51,701 nt of DNA from Prasinococcaceae sp. CCMP 1430 (lineage: Eukaryota; Prasinodermophyta; Palmophyllophyceae; Prasinococcales; Prasinococcaceae). This document shows positions 28,917-39,100 of the stretch, piece by piece. The stretch lies in assembly GCA_013416795.1 (NCBI GenBank), contig RQSC01000002.1:150542-202242 (forward strand). The letters are read 5' to 3'. The notes below the pieces were generated by a model. The model was given only the letters and a program-made list of their open reading frames with translations. It was not told the origin of the DNA and searched no databases. How positions within the stretch are numbered: the stretch's first letter is position 1; each line of letters opens with the position of its first letter. A program made the position numbers and the translations under genes.

Positions 28917-31900
28917 CTACGGAGTGCCGCCCTCCTCGGCCGTCGCCGTCTTAGCCTCCTCCGCCTCCCACGTCTTCGCAATGGCGTACTGCAGAGTCAC
29001 GGCGAAGGCCCACCTGCGCAGCAGGCCGAGAGGCTTGGAGGCTTCGAGAGCCTCCGAGTGGCTGACCGTCTCGAGGATCTTCGTGCACATGGTGAGGCGC
29101 TTGGCGCGCTTGGGCAAGAGCAGCTCCCGGATGTCGCGATGCAGCGCGGCCTTCATGTCGTTGAGGAGGCTGGTCTTGCTGCGCAGGTTGAGTTCCATGC
29201 CAAGCCTGCACAAGTGCCACAGTTCGTCACGCTCCGCGGGATCGACCGGAATTAAAGTTTTCGAGTCGAGCGCCCTTTTGATGCCTGGCTTACCAACAAC
29301 CAGCAGCGATGCAGCCACCACCCTGAGGACGTCCTCCGGCGGGTCTCTGTACGATCTGATCTCCTCCAAATCCCTCATCATGGTCTTGAGCACGCGTGTG
29401 ACGTGGACGGCGATGCCCTGCAGCGCAAAGGACGCCTCATCGAGCGGCATGAGCTTGCCAGATGCCACGATCGCCTCCACGCTCTCGTCTGACTCGAGCA
29501 CGCCGGTGATCCACGCCCATCTTTTGCGCCAAACTTTACGCGCGACTGACATCGCTTCGTTCATGACCTCCATCGCCTGCTGTACATGTGCAGACGTTGC
29601 GTGTGGCGCACTCCGAAGGTCCCAGGAGAACACGCCCCAGCTCACGCGTTCGTCGCTCATGGGCAGCAAGAGAATCTTCCCGACGTGGCGTGCCTCTCCG
29701 TGCTTGTAGCACTTCTGCTGCCCGATCACAATGCGCGCGGCGAGGCGCTCTTTCCCGTCGGCCAGCCCGTGCAACACGTCGCAGCCGCCCACGGGCTCCA
29801 GCTCTTCGTCTTCCTCCACCATCGAGCCCATGTCCGCCCGCACACGCACAGCTGTGCGGTTCGGCAGCGTCTCGGCGTACTCGCGGACGTATGAGCATAA
29901 CTCGTCTTCGTCGTGGGCCTCACGCATCTTCGCAGCCGCCTCGCGCGCCAAGGTGACGATCATGTGCTCGTCGACGTCGTGGGCCGTGCCCGTCTGCTGG
30001 CCGCCGACGTTCGCGGCCGTCTTCCTATACAGATGCGCCGCGTCCGCCATGAGGCCCAGGATCGTGGCGGCGCGTTCGTACCCTCGTGCTGATGTATCCG
30101 CGTGGTGCTGCAGCGCACCGGCGGCGAGCAGGGCGGGCTGCGCCGACAGGATTGCCGCAGCAACGCGCGGGTCGGCGCTTTCGAGCGCGGCCGAAGCTGA
30201 CGCAGGATCATCGTCTGCGTCATCGAGGGATTCGAAGAGTGCTCGCGCGGCCCCCTCGGTCCCTGCGCTGGCGTCCACGTGGTTCGAGTTGAGCTGTTCC
30301 CTCAGCGCTGCAACTTCCGCCGCGTCGGCGAAGTCCGCTGACAAGGAGAGCGCCTCCTCGCGTTCGTGCTCGACCTTATCGGCCGCCTTGACCATGGCAT
30401 CGACCTCGACGTTGCCGCTCTTCCGCAACAGATAGCAAACCGCGCCCGCCATGGGCTGCGAGGTGCGTGCCAGCGCCTCGAACATGACGCCACGGTGGTC
30501 CGGGGCGACGGCCTCGAGCGCTCTCGCCGCTGTCTCCGGCAGCATGTGCGCCGCCATTTCGCCCAGATCCTCTGGATCCTGCAGCGCGAGACACTCCGTA
30601 ATGGGCCCTTCCACCGCCGCAGGCAACGACGACAGCGCGGTGGCCGCTTCCGAGCGGAGCATCCTGAGGATCATTTGCGCCGCCTCGGTGGTGCTCTTTT
30701 CTGCCGCAGCCGCCAGCCGGCCGGTGATCGAGTTCGGGTCGGGCGACTGAATTGACGGATCGAAAGCAAAGCGGGCGAAAGGCACGTCCAGGACCGCCGC
30801 CATGCGCCTCTTTGTACTCTGAACCTTTTGCAGCTGCGCGGCCTTGAGCGTCTCGGCTTGCGCTTTGGCATCCTCGATCGCCCTGGCGGCATCCCTAGTC
30901 GCGATGGCCTCGGCCTCCAGCGCGCGGGCTTGGGCGGCGCTCAGCGCCTCCTTCAGGACAGCGCGCTCGTCCCTCTCAGCTCTGAGCGCCGCCTTGGCGA
31001 CGCTCAGGTCAGTCTCGCAGCGCTGGAAATCAGCCTTTGCCTGGTCGAGTGCCATCTCGAGCTCCTGGATGCGCTTGGTCGCTACGTCGAGCTCCGCCTG
31101 CTGCCTCTTGATTTGCTTTTCGTCCTCGGCATCATCATACGTCGCGATGGCGGCGATCGACTGACCGAGCGCCGCCTTCAGCTTCGCACGGACGGCCGCT
31201 TTCTTGGCGTCTCCCTCTACTTTGGCACGCTCCGCCTCAATGGCTGCTTTTAGCCAGCTGTCGAAGCCGACGTGGGCCGCCTTGAGCTCTGCGCGTGTCG
31301 CCGCGAGCTCGCGGCAGTAGTAGCTGAGATCGCCCGCGAGCATGTCTTGGAGCAGCGCCTGCAGGAGCGCGTTAAGCGGTTTGAGATCGCCGGGGCCTCG
31401 CGGCGCGACCGTGCGCAGCCAGCGCGCGAGCTCGAGGATGTCGGCCTTGCCAAGCGGCGTCGTCCCCTTGCTGCCAACGGGAGGCGCCCCGCCAGGCTGC
31501 GCTGCCGCGGGCACCGTTTGCGCGGACAGGGGCGCACCCGCGCTCAGAATCTCCCACGCCACGCTCGCCGCGAGGCGCTCATCATCTGTGCCGCCCGTTG
31601 ACGCATCCTCCACCGGCGGCCGCTCGAAGCCGAGCGCCCCGACGTCGAACGCGCCCGTCTGGTCTACGTTCACGCGCGCGACGGCTCCGTAGCTCAGGCG
31701 CTGGTACTGCGAGCGCCCGCAGCGAGGCAGCGCGGAGCGTTCGCTTACGATTAGCACGCGCACCCGCGTGCGCGCAGTGACGACACTCGTCAAACGCCCT
31801 CTGCCTCACGACCCAACAGGTGCGCGCGGCCGAGGTCCGCTCTCGCTCCCTCGCTCCGGGCCGCCGCGCTACGTACCTCGTTGGTCCACTGCGTTCCGTC

Positions 31901-32116
31901 GGCGTCGTGATGGAAGGCTGGCACCACGTCGTAGTGCCGCACTGCCGCGCTCGTCCAGCCGCCGCGTCCTCTGCCGTCGCCGAGGTCTCCAGCGGCGTTG
32001 AAGTAGTAGCGTCGCAGCAAGCCCGACTCGGACACCTCGGACTCGGTGCGCGACGTGCGCGAGAGGAGCGACGAGCGCGACGTTTGTCGGTGCAACGCTG
32101 GGGGCGGGAGCGCCAT
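28917..32116 (-). CDS. Long coiled-coil protein with dynein-stalk-like C-terminal region (two exons)
   Basis: Model: exon 1 32116-31877 (80 codons), intron 31876-31707 (GTACGT...CGCAG, 170 bases), exon 2 31706-28917, 1009 residues. The splice gives GTQWTNEYQRLSYGAVARVN, in phase. After a globular N-terminus, residues about 220-400 form a long coiled coil (LKAAIEAERAKVEGDAKKAA, KRIQELEMALDQAKADFQR). The middle part is helical and Ala-rich. The last ~250 residues contain DEASFALQGIAVHVTRVLKT, MMRDLEEIRSYRDPPEDVLR and VVAASLLVVGKPG. The helix plus (E/D)hxSYxxPPxxVxxV and LLVG pattern recalls the coiled-coil stalk and microtubule-binding domain of dynein heavy chains, found in some ciliary proteins. 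That resemblance is tentative. I do not recognise an orthologue. ATG 32116 has a C-rich context but is the only start that fits. Confidence 0.65.
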
Positions 32117-33652
32117 CTCGCGCCGTTCGGCCGCGGCGCCGGCGCCGGCCCTCGCTCGCCGCCCCGCCCGCGCGCGAGCCCGAGCTGTCTCGTTTTGCGG
32201 CGCGCTTTTTTTTTTTTCTGAGGCGCCGATCGGCGCGCGCGCACGCGCGCCTGCGGCAGGACGGGACCCGCCTTCACGCGGCGAGGGCTCCTGCTGCCAA
32301 CCTCCCGTCCTCGCTCGCCGCCCCGCCCGCGCGCCCGCGCGCCGGCGCCCGCGGCGCGAGCAAGGACGGAGGGAAAGAGCCTCGCGACGGGGTGGGGGTG
32401 GGGGGGGAGCACCGCGCGTGAGCGGGCCGCTCTGGCAAGGGCGGGGGGGGGGGGTCCCGACACCCCACTACCTCGCCACTCCGCAGCTCCCGTGAGTGAG
32501 TGCGCTCGCGCTCGCGCGTGGAACCCTTACTACGTAACCACCTCCCCGGCGCCACGCGCGCGTTACCGGATCCGTCGCGTGCTCGCGCGCGCGCGCGCGC
32601 GGGTTGAGGCGCGCCCGCGGGGGAACCGCTGCGACGCGGGGCGGGCGCGCCCGCGGCCCACACGCGGCAAGGTCAAAGTCCATGGGGCGGAGGTACGGGT
32701 ACATCATACATATGTAGGGTTTGCATACATCGCAAATGCAATGTCGGGTTTGGTGTCCCGAGGTCGGGAGGGGAGGTCGAGGGCGCGCACTCATCAGTCG
32801 GCGCCGGCGCGCCGTTCCCCGGCTGCGTGCCCCCGCTGCGTGCGCGGATCGCAGCGCAGACCGACCGACCGACCGACCGAGGGCGGCCGTGTGTGCACAT
32901 CGCGCGAGCGACGCTGGCGAGTGGCGAGTGGCGTGAGGCGAGAATCTTCTTGGTGGGTGGGCGTGGGGGCACCATCAGTCAGGGTGAGTCGGTTCGGGGC
33001 TCGGCCAGGGCGGAACCCGGCCGGGCCCCGCCCGGCCAGCGGCCGTTGCCACGTGCGGGGGCCTGGCCGGTTGACGGACGGGTCGGGCTGGCTGGCCGGC
33101 GGGCAGATTTGACGGCGGCCGGATGGCGTGGCCGCTGGCCTCTGCAACGGCCACGGCCGCCGGGATCGGCAGCGGCACGCGTGGAGAGCCTCAAGGGGAG
33201 GCGGAAGAGGGGCGCACCATTCCCCGCGCGCTGCGCGCGTTTTGAATGGAGGAGCGTGCGTGAGCCGCGCGAGCCGCGCCTGTGCTGAGGTAGGCGCCCC
33301 GCGCGCGCGCGCGCGCACGCGCGCGCGTGCGCGCGCGCTCGCGTGCGCGTAGGGCGCCCTCGCCGGCGCGGGCGGCATGGCGGTGGATGCTGAGGCCGGC
33401 AACGGCGGTCTGGAGAGGGCCAATCGTGGCGACGCCGGCGCCAGCGGAAGGTGCGCGGAGCAAGCGCACACGCACTCGCGGCATCGTGCGCGCGCGCGCG
33501 CCACGGCGAGGTTGCGGCCCCGCACGCATGCACCGAGCGGCCCTGCGCGCGCAGGCATAGGTGTGCGCCAGCGGGCACTGACGTCCGCGCTCCCTCGTGC
33601 GCTTGCGCGCAGCGGCGGCAGCCCCAATGCGGCGCTGTCGCGTTCGGACACG
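32117..33652. other. Divergent promoter region upstream of the coiled-coil and SulP genes
   Basis: 1.5 kb. Contents: a T12 run near 32206-32217, G-rich tract 32439-32453, alternating CG tracts at 32584-32600 and 33301-33350, a small AT-rich island with ATACATATG at 32698-32745, and a (CGAC)n stretch at about 32862-32880. The frame before the SulP ATG stays open to ATG 33377 but reads as Arg/His-rich non-family sequence, so I treat it as 5' UTR. Confidence 0.5.
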
Positions 33653-35839
33653 ATGGCCGAGCGCATGCGCTCGCGAGGCGCTTTTCCGATGCCAACGCGC
33701 GACGAGATGCGCAAGCGGGTGCGCAGCCTGCTGCCCGTGCTCGAGTGGGGGAAAGACGTCTCCCGCGAGTCCTTGAAGAACGACGTCATCGCCGGTCTGA
33801 CCGTCGGCTGCATGCTGGTTCCCCAGTCAATGGCCTACGCGCTCCTCGCCGGGATGCCCATGATCTACGGCCTCTACAGCTCGTTTGTGCCGCTCGTCGT
33901 GTATGGATGCTTGAACACCAGCCGCGTGCAGGCCGTTGGCCCCGTGGCTATGGATGCCATGATGACGGCGTCGGTGGCCACCAACATCCTCGGAACCGAG
34001 CGCGCGGCGCAGTGCGATCCGTTGGTTCCCTCGACGTGCGGAGAGTACATCGCGCTGGCGCTGTTGCTCGCATTCTTCACCGGTCTGTTGCAGATGTGCT
34101 TCGGCGTGTTCCACCTGGGCATCATAGTCAACTTCCTGTCGCACAGCGTCATGTCAGGCTTCACCTCTGCTGCCGCGCTCGTCATCGGCCTCTCGCAGTG
34201 CAAGTACCTGCTTGGCGTGGATGTGCCGCGCCAGACGTACGCCTGGCAGACTGTGTACAAGCTCGCGAAGGCCATACCTGACCTTGACCTGAACAACTTG
34301 CCGGTGGCCATCATGTGCTGCGCAATCATCTATGGGCTCAAGTGGTGGAAGAAGACGCGGTACAAGAAGTCAAACCCGAGCAAGGCGCATCAATACTTCA
34401 AAATCGTGTGCGACCTGTCGGCGTTGATTAATACCGTCGTGGCTGCTGTGGTCACGTTCGTGATGTACAAGTCGGGGGTGGAGATTCCCATCGTCGGCGA
34501 TGTACCCTCCGGGTTGCCCGCGCCAGAGTTGCCGGCATTCAATGACTTCACCGACTACGGGCAGGTGATATCGGGCGCGTTGATCATTGGTCTCATCGGC
34601 TTTCTAGAGCTCATTGCTATCGCCCAGACGTACGCCAGCGAGCGCGGCTACGAGGTGGACACGAATCAGGAGTTTCTGGCGCTGGGTGCGGGCAACATGC
34701 TGGGTAGCTTGTTCAGCTCGTTTCCCATTGGAGGGTCGTTCTCGCGCACGGCCGTCAACGGGTCATCAGGCGCGGAGACGCCATTGTCGGGCTTGATCAC
34801 AGCCGCGGTCATCCTCCTCGCCGTGACAGCGCTGTCAAGCACATTCTTCTACATTCCCATGTGCTCGCTGGCGGCCATCGTTGTGGTGGCCGTGAAGGAT
34901 CTCGTGAAGGTGAGCGACTTCAAGGAGGCGTGGCGCGTGTCCAAGGCGGATTTCGCGGTGATGTTGGCGTCTTTCGGCTTCACCTTTGGCCTCGGCGTGT
35001 GGCAGGGCATCGCCGTGGGCGTGATCATTTCGCTGGCAATCACCGTGAAGCATTCGGCGTACCCAAACATCGCGTCGCTCGGGCAGGTGCCCGGTACACT
35101 CGTGTTTCGCGACATGCGCCAGCGCAAGGGCAAGTCGCGCCTCCTGACCTTCGATGGCGTGGTGCTGCTGCGCGTTGATTCTGAGCTCTACTTCGCCAAC
35201 TGCGGGTACGTCAAGAACCAAATCATGGAGCGCGTTAAGGAGGAGGATGCGCATGCAGTGATCCTCGACGCCGGCGGTGTCAACACCATCGACCTCAGCG
35301 GGCTCCACATGCTCAGGGGCCTCGTCGAGGATCTCGAGCACAAGGGCGTGACGTTGCTGCTCGCGCATCTTAAGGAGCCCGTGCGCTTCAGCATGAAGAA
35401 GGCGGGCTTCTTTGAGCCGCTCTCCGACGGCGGGGTCATATCCAAGAGCCACTGCTTCTCGCACGTGAGCGACGCGGTCACCCAGGTGATGGGTGCCAAG
35501 GACATGAACCTGCGCCACGCGCCCTCGCACAGAGAGCTCATGGCAATGTGGGAGGACAAGGAGCGCACTGACAACCTCGCCTCAAGCGCCGACGAGCTGG
35601 AGAGCGTCGCCGAGCAGACGAGTGCGCTCAACGCCGAGCAAAGGGCGCTCACAAAGAAGAAGCTCGACGTCAGCAGCGAGATGTCCGCAGAGCAGAAGGC
35701 GTACATCGAGCGGGAGCTCCAGCGCGGCTCGCTCAGCCAGAACCAGGGCAACGTCCTCGGCGCCGACAGCGTGGCTGTGTCCATCGACGAGGACAACAAC
35801 AGCAGCGAAAAGGGCAAGGACATCAAGCGGCGAAAGTGA
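33653..35839 (+). CDS. SulP/SLC26 family sulfate transporter with STAS domain
   Basis: Plasma-membrane anion transporter of the SulP family, in green algae mostly proton-coupled sulfate uptake. The single-exon 728-residue frame carries the family core: DVIAGLTVGCMLVPQSMAYA and LLAGMPMIYGLYSSFVPLVV near residue 60; QAVGPVAMDAMM; GFTSAAALVIGLSQCKYLLG; GFLELIAIAQTYASERGYEV; NQEFLALGAGNMLGSLFSSF; and PIGGSFSRTAVN. About 12 hydrophobic segments follow. The cytosolic STAS domain spans residues about 490-615 (VVLLRVDSELYFANCGYVKN, VILDAGGVNTIDLSGLHML). The tail is charged and ends SSEKGKDIKRRK. ATG 33653 (A at -3, G at +4) is preferred; an in-frame ATG at 33377 would add a low-quality extension. A SAC1-like transporter lies 7 kb downstream. 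Confidence 0.93.
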   Translation: MAERMRSRGAFPMPTRDEMRKRVRSLLPVLEWGKDVSRESLKNDVIAGLTVGCMLVPQSMAYALLAGMPMIYGLYSSFVPLVVYGCLNTSRVQAVGPVAMDAMMTASVATNILGTERAAQCDPLVPSTCGEYIALALLLAFFTGLLQMCFGVFHLGIIVNFLSHSVMSGFTSAAALVIGLSQCKYLLGVDVPRQTYAWQTVYKLAKAIPDLDLNNLPVAIMCCAIIYGLKWWKKTRYKKSNPSKAHQYFKIVCDLSALINTVVAAVVTFVMYKSGVEIPIVGDVPSGLPAPELPAFNDFTDYGQVISGALIIGLIGFLELIAIAQTYASERGYEVDTNQEFLALGAGNMLGSLFSSFPIGGSFSRTAVNGSSGAETPLSGLITAAVILLAVTALSSTFFYIPMCSLAAIVVVAVKDLVKVSDFKEAWRVSKADFAVMLASFGFTFGLGVWQGIAVGVIISLAITVKHSAYPNIASLGQVPGTLVFRDMRQRKGKSRLLTFDGVVLLRVDSELYFANCGYVKNQIMERVKEEDAHAVILDAGGVNTIDLSGLHMLRGLVEDLEHKGVTLLLAHLKEPVRFSMKKAGFFEPLSDGGVISKSHCFSHVSDAVTQVMGAKDMNLRHAPSHRELMAMWEDKERTDNLASSADELESVAEQTSALNAEQRALTKKKLDVSSEMSAEQKAYIERELQRGSLSQNQGNVLGADSVAVSIDEDNNSSEKGKDIKRRK

Positions 35840-36046
35840 CGTGGGCGCACGCGCCGCACCCCGCGCTGCGCGACGAGCGCACGCGCGCCCCCGGGCCGCC
35901 GCCGCTGAAGCTAATACCTCGACCAGTCGCGTCCAGCCAGAGGGCCGCGCGCTCGAGCGAGCACGCGCCGCGCAACCCAGCCCCGATCGCACAGCGCCCG
36001 TCACATAGACCAGGCGCCAGGTGACAGGGTGATCGGGGCGCGGAAG

Positions 36047-36049
<3 letters not shown>

Positions 36050-36090
<41 letters not shown>
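36050..36090 (+). repeat. 41-base poly(T) tract
   Basis: An uninterrupted run of 41 T, 41 bases before the start of the p25-alpha-like gene and 210 bases after the SulP stop. It is striking in such a GC-rich context. It could be a retroposition tail scar (poly(A) on the other strand), a promoter element or a slippage-prone microsatellite. Confidence 0.9.
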
Positions 36091-36131
36091 CGGGCGGGCG
36101 CCGCCCCGCGGCGAGGCCGCTCTGCGGCGCG

Positions 36132-39100
36132 ATGGCCGCTAGGCCGGCAACGGGAGGCGCGCCGGCGGGCGCACCCACGCACGACGGCACCTTCAGCAGC
36201 GAGATGGCGGAGCACCTGCCGCACGGGACCGCACTGGTGTCGCCTATGGCGGCCGCCGCTGCAGCAGGCCCCCTCGCTGCCGCTTTTCAGCGCTACGCGC
36301 GCCCCGACGGCACCGTCTCGAGAGCAGAGCTGCTCTTCGCGCTCACGGATCTCGACGCGGGCAGCCATCTTGGCGGTGCGGCGCGATCGGCTCGCGCCTT
36401 CGACGCCGCCCTATCGGGCGTCGCGCCGGCTGGGGTCGCGGATGCCGTTGACCGCAGGTACACTTTCGAGGAGTTTTGCTCGATGTATGCGAGCGTCCAG
36501 TACAAGGCGATTGCTGGCGCGAGCTCGCCGCGCACAGATGCTACCACGACGCAGATGCGCGCGCTCCAGCGTAAGGTGCGCGACGTCTTCCGCGCCGTTG
36601 CCATCGCAGCGGATGATGCCGCCGAGGCGATCACGCCAATGAGTGCCCTTCGGCTACCCTTCGAGGCGTTCGAGCGTCTGTGTGTCTCCAGCAGCCTCGT
36701 CGATCGCAGGCTCTCAGAGACGGGCCTCGCGGTGCTCTTCGCGTCGGCGAAGAGCGAGCGCGACGAGCTCACCTTCGACCAGTTCTTAGGCGTGCTGTCG
36801 AGGATTGCAGAGATGAAGGGCATGCACCTGGAAGACCTCGCGCACCAGCTGCGATCCGCGGCGCGAGCGACCATCAACACCTACAAGGCCAAGCGTGATA
36901 CCGGGAGAGCCGGCGGCGCCGAGAAACCTTCGACGGGGGCCCAAGCCGTAGCAGCAGCGATGGCGCACGCCGAGCACGGCGCACAGGCTGGAATCGTCGC
37001 CGAGAATGACCGCCTGCATGAGGAGGAGATGCGCAGGCGCCGCGAGGCGCGCTGGGCGGCCCCGGTGTGGAACCAGAGCCCGGCCGCGCTCGGCAGGGGC
37101 GAGAGCAAGGATGTGCCCTCGCACATTGCCAGTGGCGGCAGGCCGTTCACAGCGCCGGCCGGCGGACGCTCGGGGGCGCTCACGCCCGCAGACGTCTTTC
37201 GCGCGCTGGATGCGAAGGACACAGGCTTGCTCACGCGGGACGAGGCGGTCATGTTGCTCGCACAAATTCGAGTCTTCGACAATGCAGCATGCCAGGTTGC
37301 GGCTGACTCGGCCGCGCATGAACTCGCGAGGTCGCTGAGCGTGCGAGCTGGCCCCGGTACGCGTTGCGTCGGGTTCGACCAGATTTCTCAGCTGATCAAG
37401 GCCACCAGGCGCAAGTTGGCCCGCGAGAGCAAGGGTGCGCCCTCACCGCCAAAGCCGATGCAAGTGCCCGAGACAGTGCCGGAGGGCCTCCATGCTGCCT
37501 TCGTCAGCTTCGCGGTCAAGGCCAAGGCAGCCCAGGTCGTTGCGGCTGCCAATAGTGGTGTGCGCACGCCCGAGAGCAAGAGGTCTGCACGTTCTGCCCC
37601 CCCGCGCATTACGATTGCGCAATTCCTGGACTGTTGCGCGTCCGCGCGGCTCGGGCTCGAGCCAGCCAGTGGTCGCGCAGACCCGCGCATCGTTGCGTTT
37701 GCGCGGTGTGCGGCGCCAGGCCGACGCACCCTTGATTTCCCCGCTTTCTGCGAGGCGAGTGCGCTGGTTGCGACTGAGGGTGGGAACGTTGCCGGCGGAT
37801 TCGAGGAGGTGGCTGTGCGGATCATAGCGGCGAGCAAAGGCGTCGAGGCGGACATCGCCGCGTCTCCGGTGAAGGCAGCCGCTGCGAGCGGCACTGGCGG
37901 CGCAGCCGTCACCATCTCGCTGATCTTCGAGCGCTTTGCGCGCGACGGCCTGCTCAGCACAGCCGATGTGCCCTTTGCAATCGGCGATCTCGGACTCCTC
38001 GCCAACACGGAGAGCTCTGCGATTGGTGCATTCCTCTGCAGGGAAGTTTCGAAGCGCGCTGGAGCGAGCGCGCATGCCGCGTTGTCGCTGGACGACTTTG
38101 CAGCCCTGGTGGGCTCCGTGACGTCTGCGAGGGCATTGCCTCAATTCAGGCAGCCTGGGAGCGGTGCGGGCGATGCGGGCGCCCCGATGGTCCCACCGAG
38201 CACCTACAAGGGCCACGGACGCCTGAAGGCGGTATTTGACACCGCGGCGGCGGCGCAAGTCGCTTCGACGCCCGGCCTTGGGAGCCCTCTGTCGCCTGCC
38301 GACAAGGCGCGCGCGCTCTCCTTGGCGCAGTTCGTTCGCCTCTGCACAGACGCCGGCCTCTGTGGCGGCGAGGGCAAGACCTGCAGCCTCCCGACCTACG
38401 ATGGGCTCACGATTATCCACGCGCGCAGCCGCAAGGCCGCGCTTGAGACTAGCAGGGCGGAGGCGATGCCGTCCACCGATGGGCCTCTGTCGCCACGAAC
38501 GCCACGCCAGCGCGGGGCGACACGCCGCCTCGGGTGGGCTGGATTCCTTGTTGCGCTATCGGATATCGCTCAAGCGCGGGATGTTGCAATGCTTCGCGTG
38601 GTTGATGCGGTGCTCAATCTTGCGCCTGCCACGCCCTCGCCGGTGCCTTCGAGCGCCCGAGCTAAGGCCAAGGCGAGCCCAAAGGGTACTCCCGCTGAGG
38701 CCCGCCTCGCGGCTCAGCGCAAATCTCCGTTTGCTACAAAGCCATCCAAACTCAGGCAGCCATCGCCTGGTGTCAAGTCACCCGAAAGCAGGACGCTCTC
38801 AGAGAGCAAAGCCGCGCGCGGGGCGGAGCAGCCGCAGCGGGCGAAACAGCAGAAGCAGCGGGCTGAGAAGGAGCGCGAGGCCGAGCATGACTTGGCCGAG
38901 CAAGCGCGCAGTGCGCTCGAAAATGCAGTAGAGAAGGCATTCGCGAAGCGAGCAGGCGCCTCGCCCGTCCTTGGCGCTGACGACATTGGACTCGTCCTGG
39001 TCGAGGCGGGCGCCCTCAGCCGTCAGGTTGGCCTGGGTTGTGCCGGCGAGGTTGCCAGCGTGCTCGCGCAGAGCAATGCGGCGATGGAACCGGTCGATGT

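Noticed and set aside
33377-33652. 92-residue N-terminal extension of the SulP transporter
   Set aside because: In frame but Arg/His/Ala-rich and unlike SulP N-termini; ATG 33653 has a good context just before conserved sequence.
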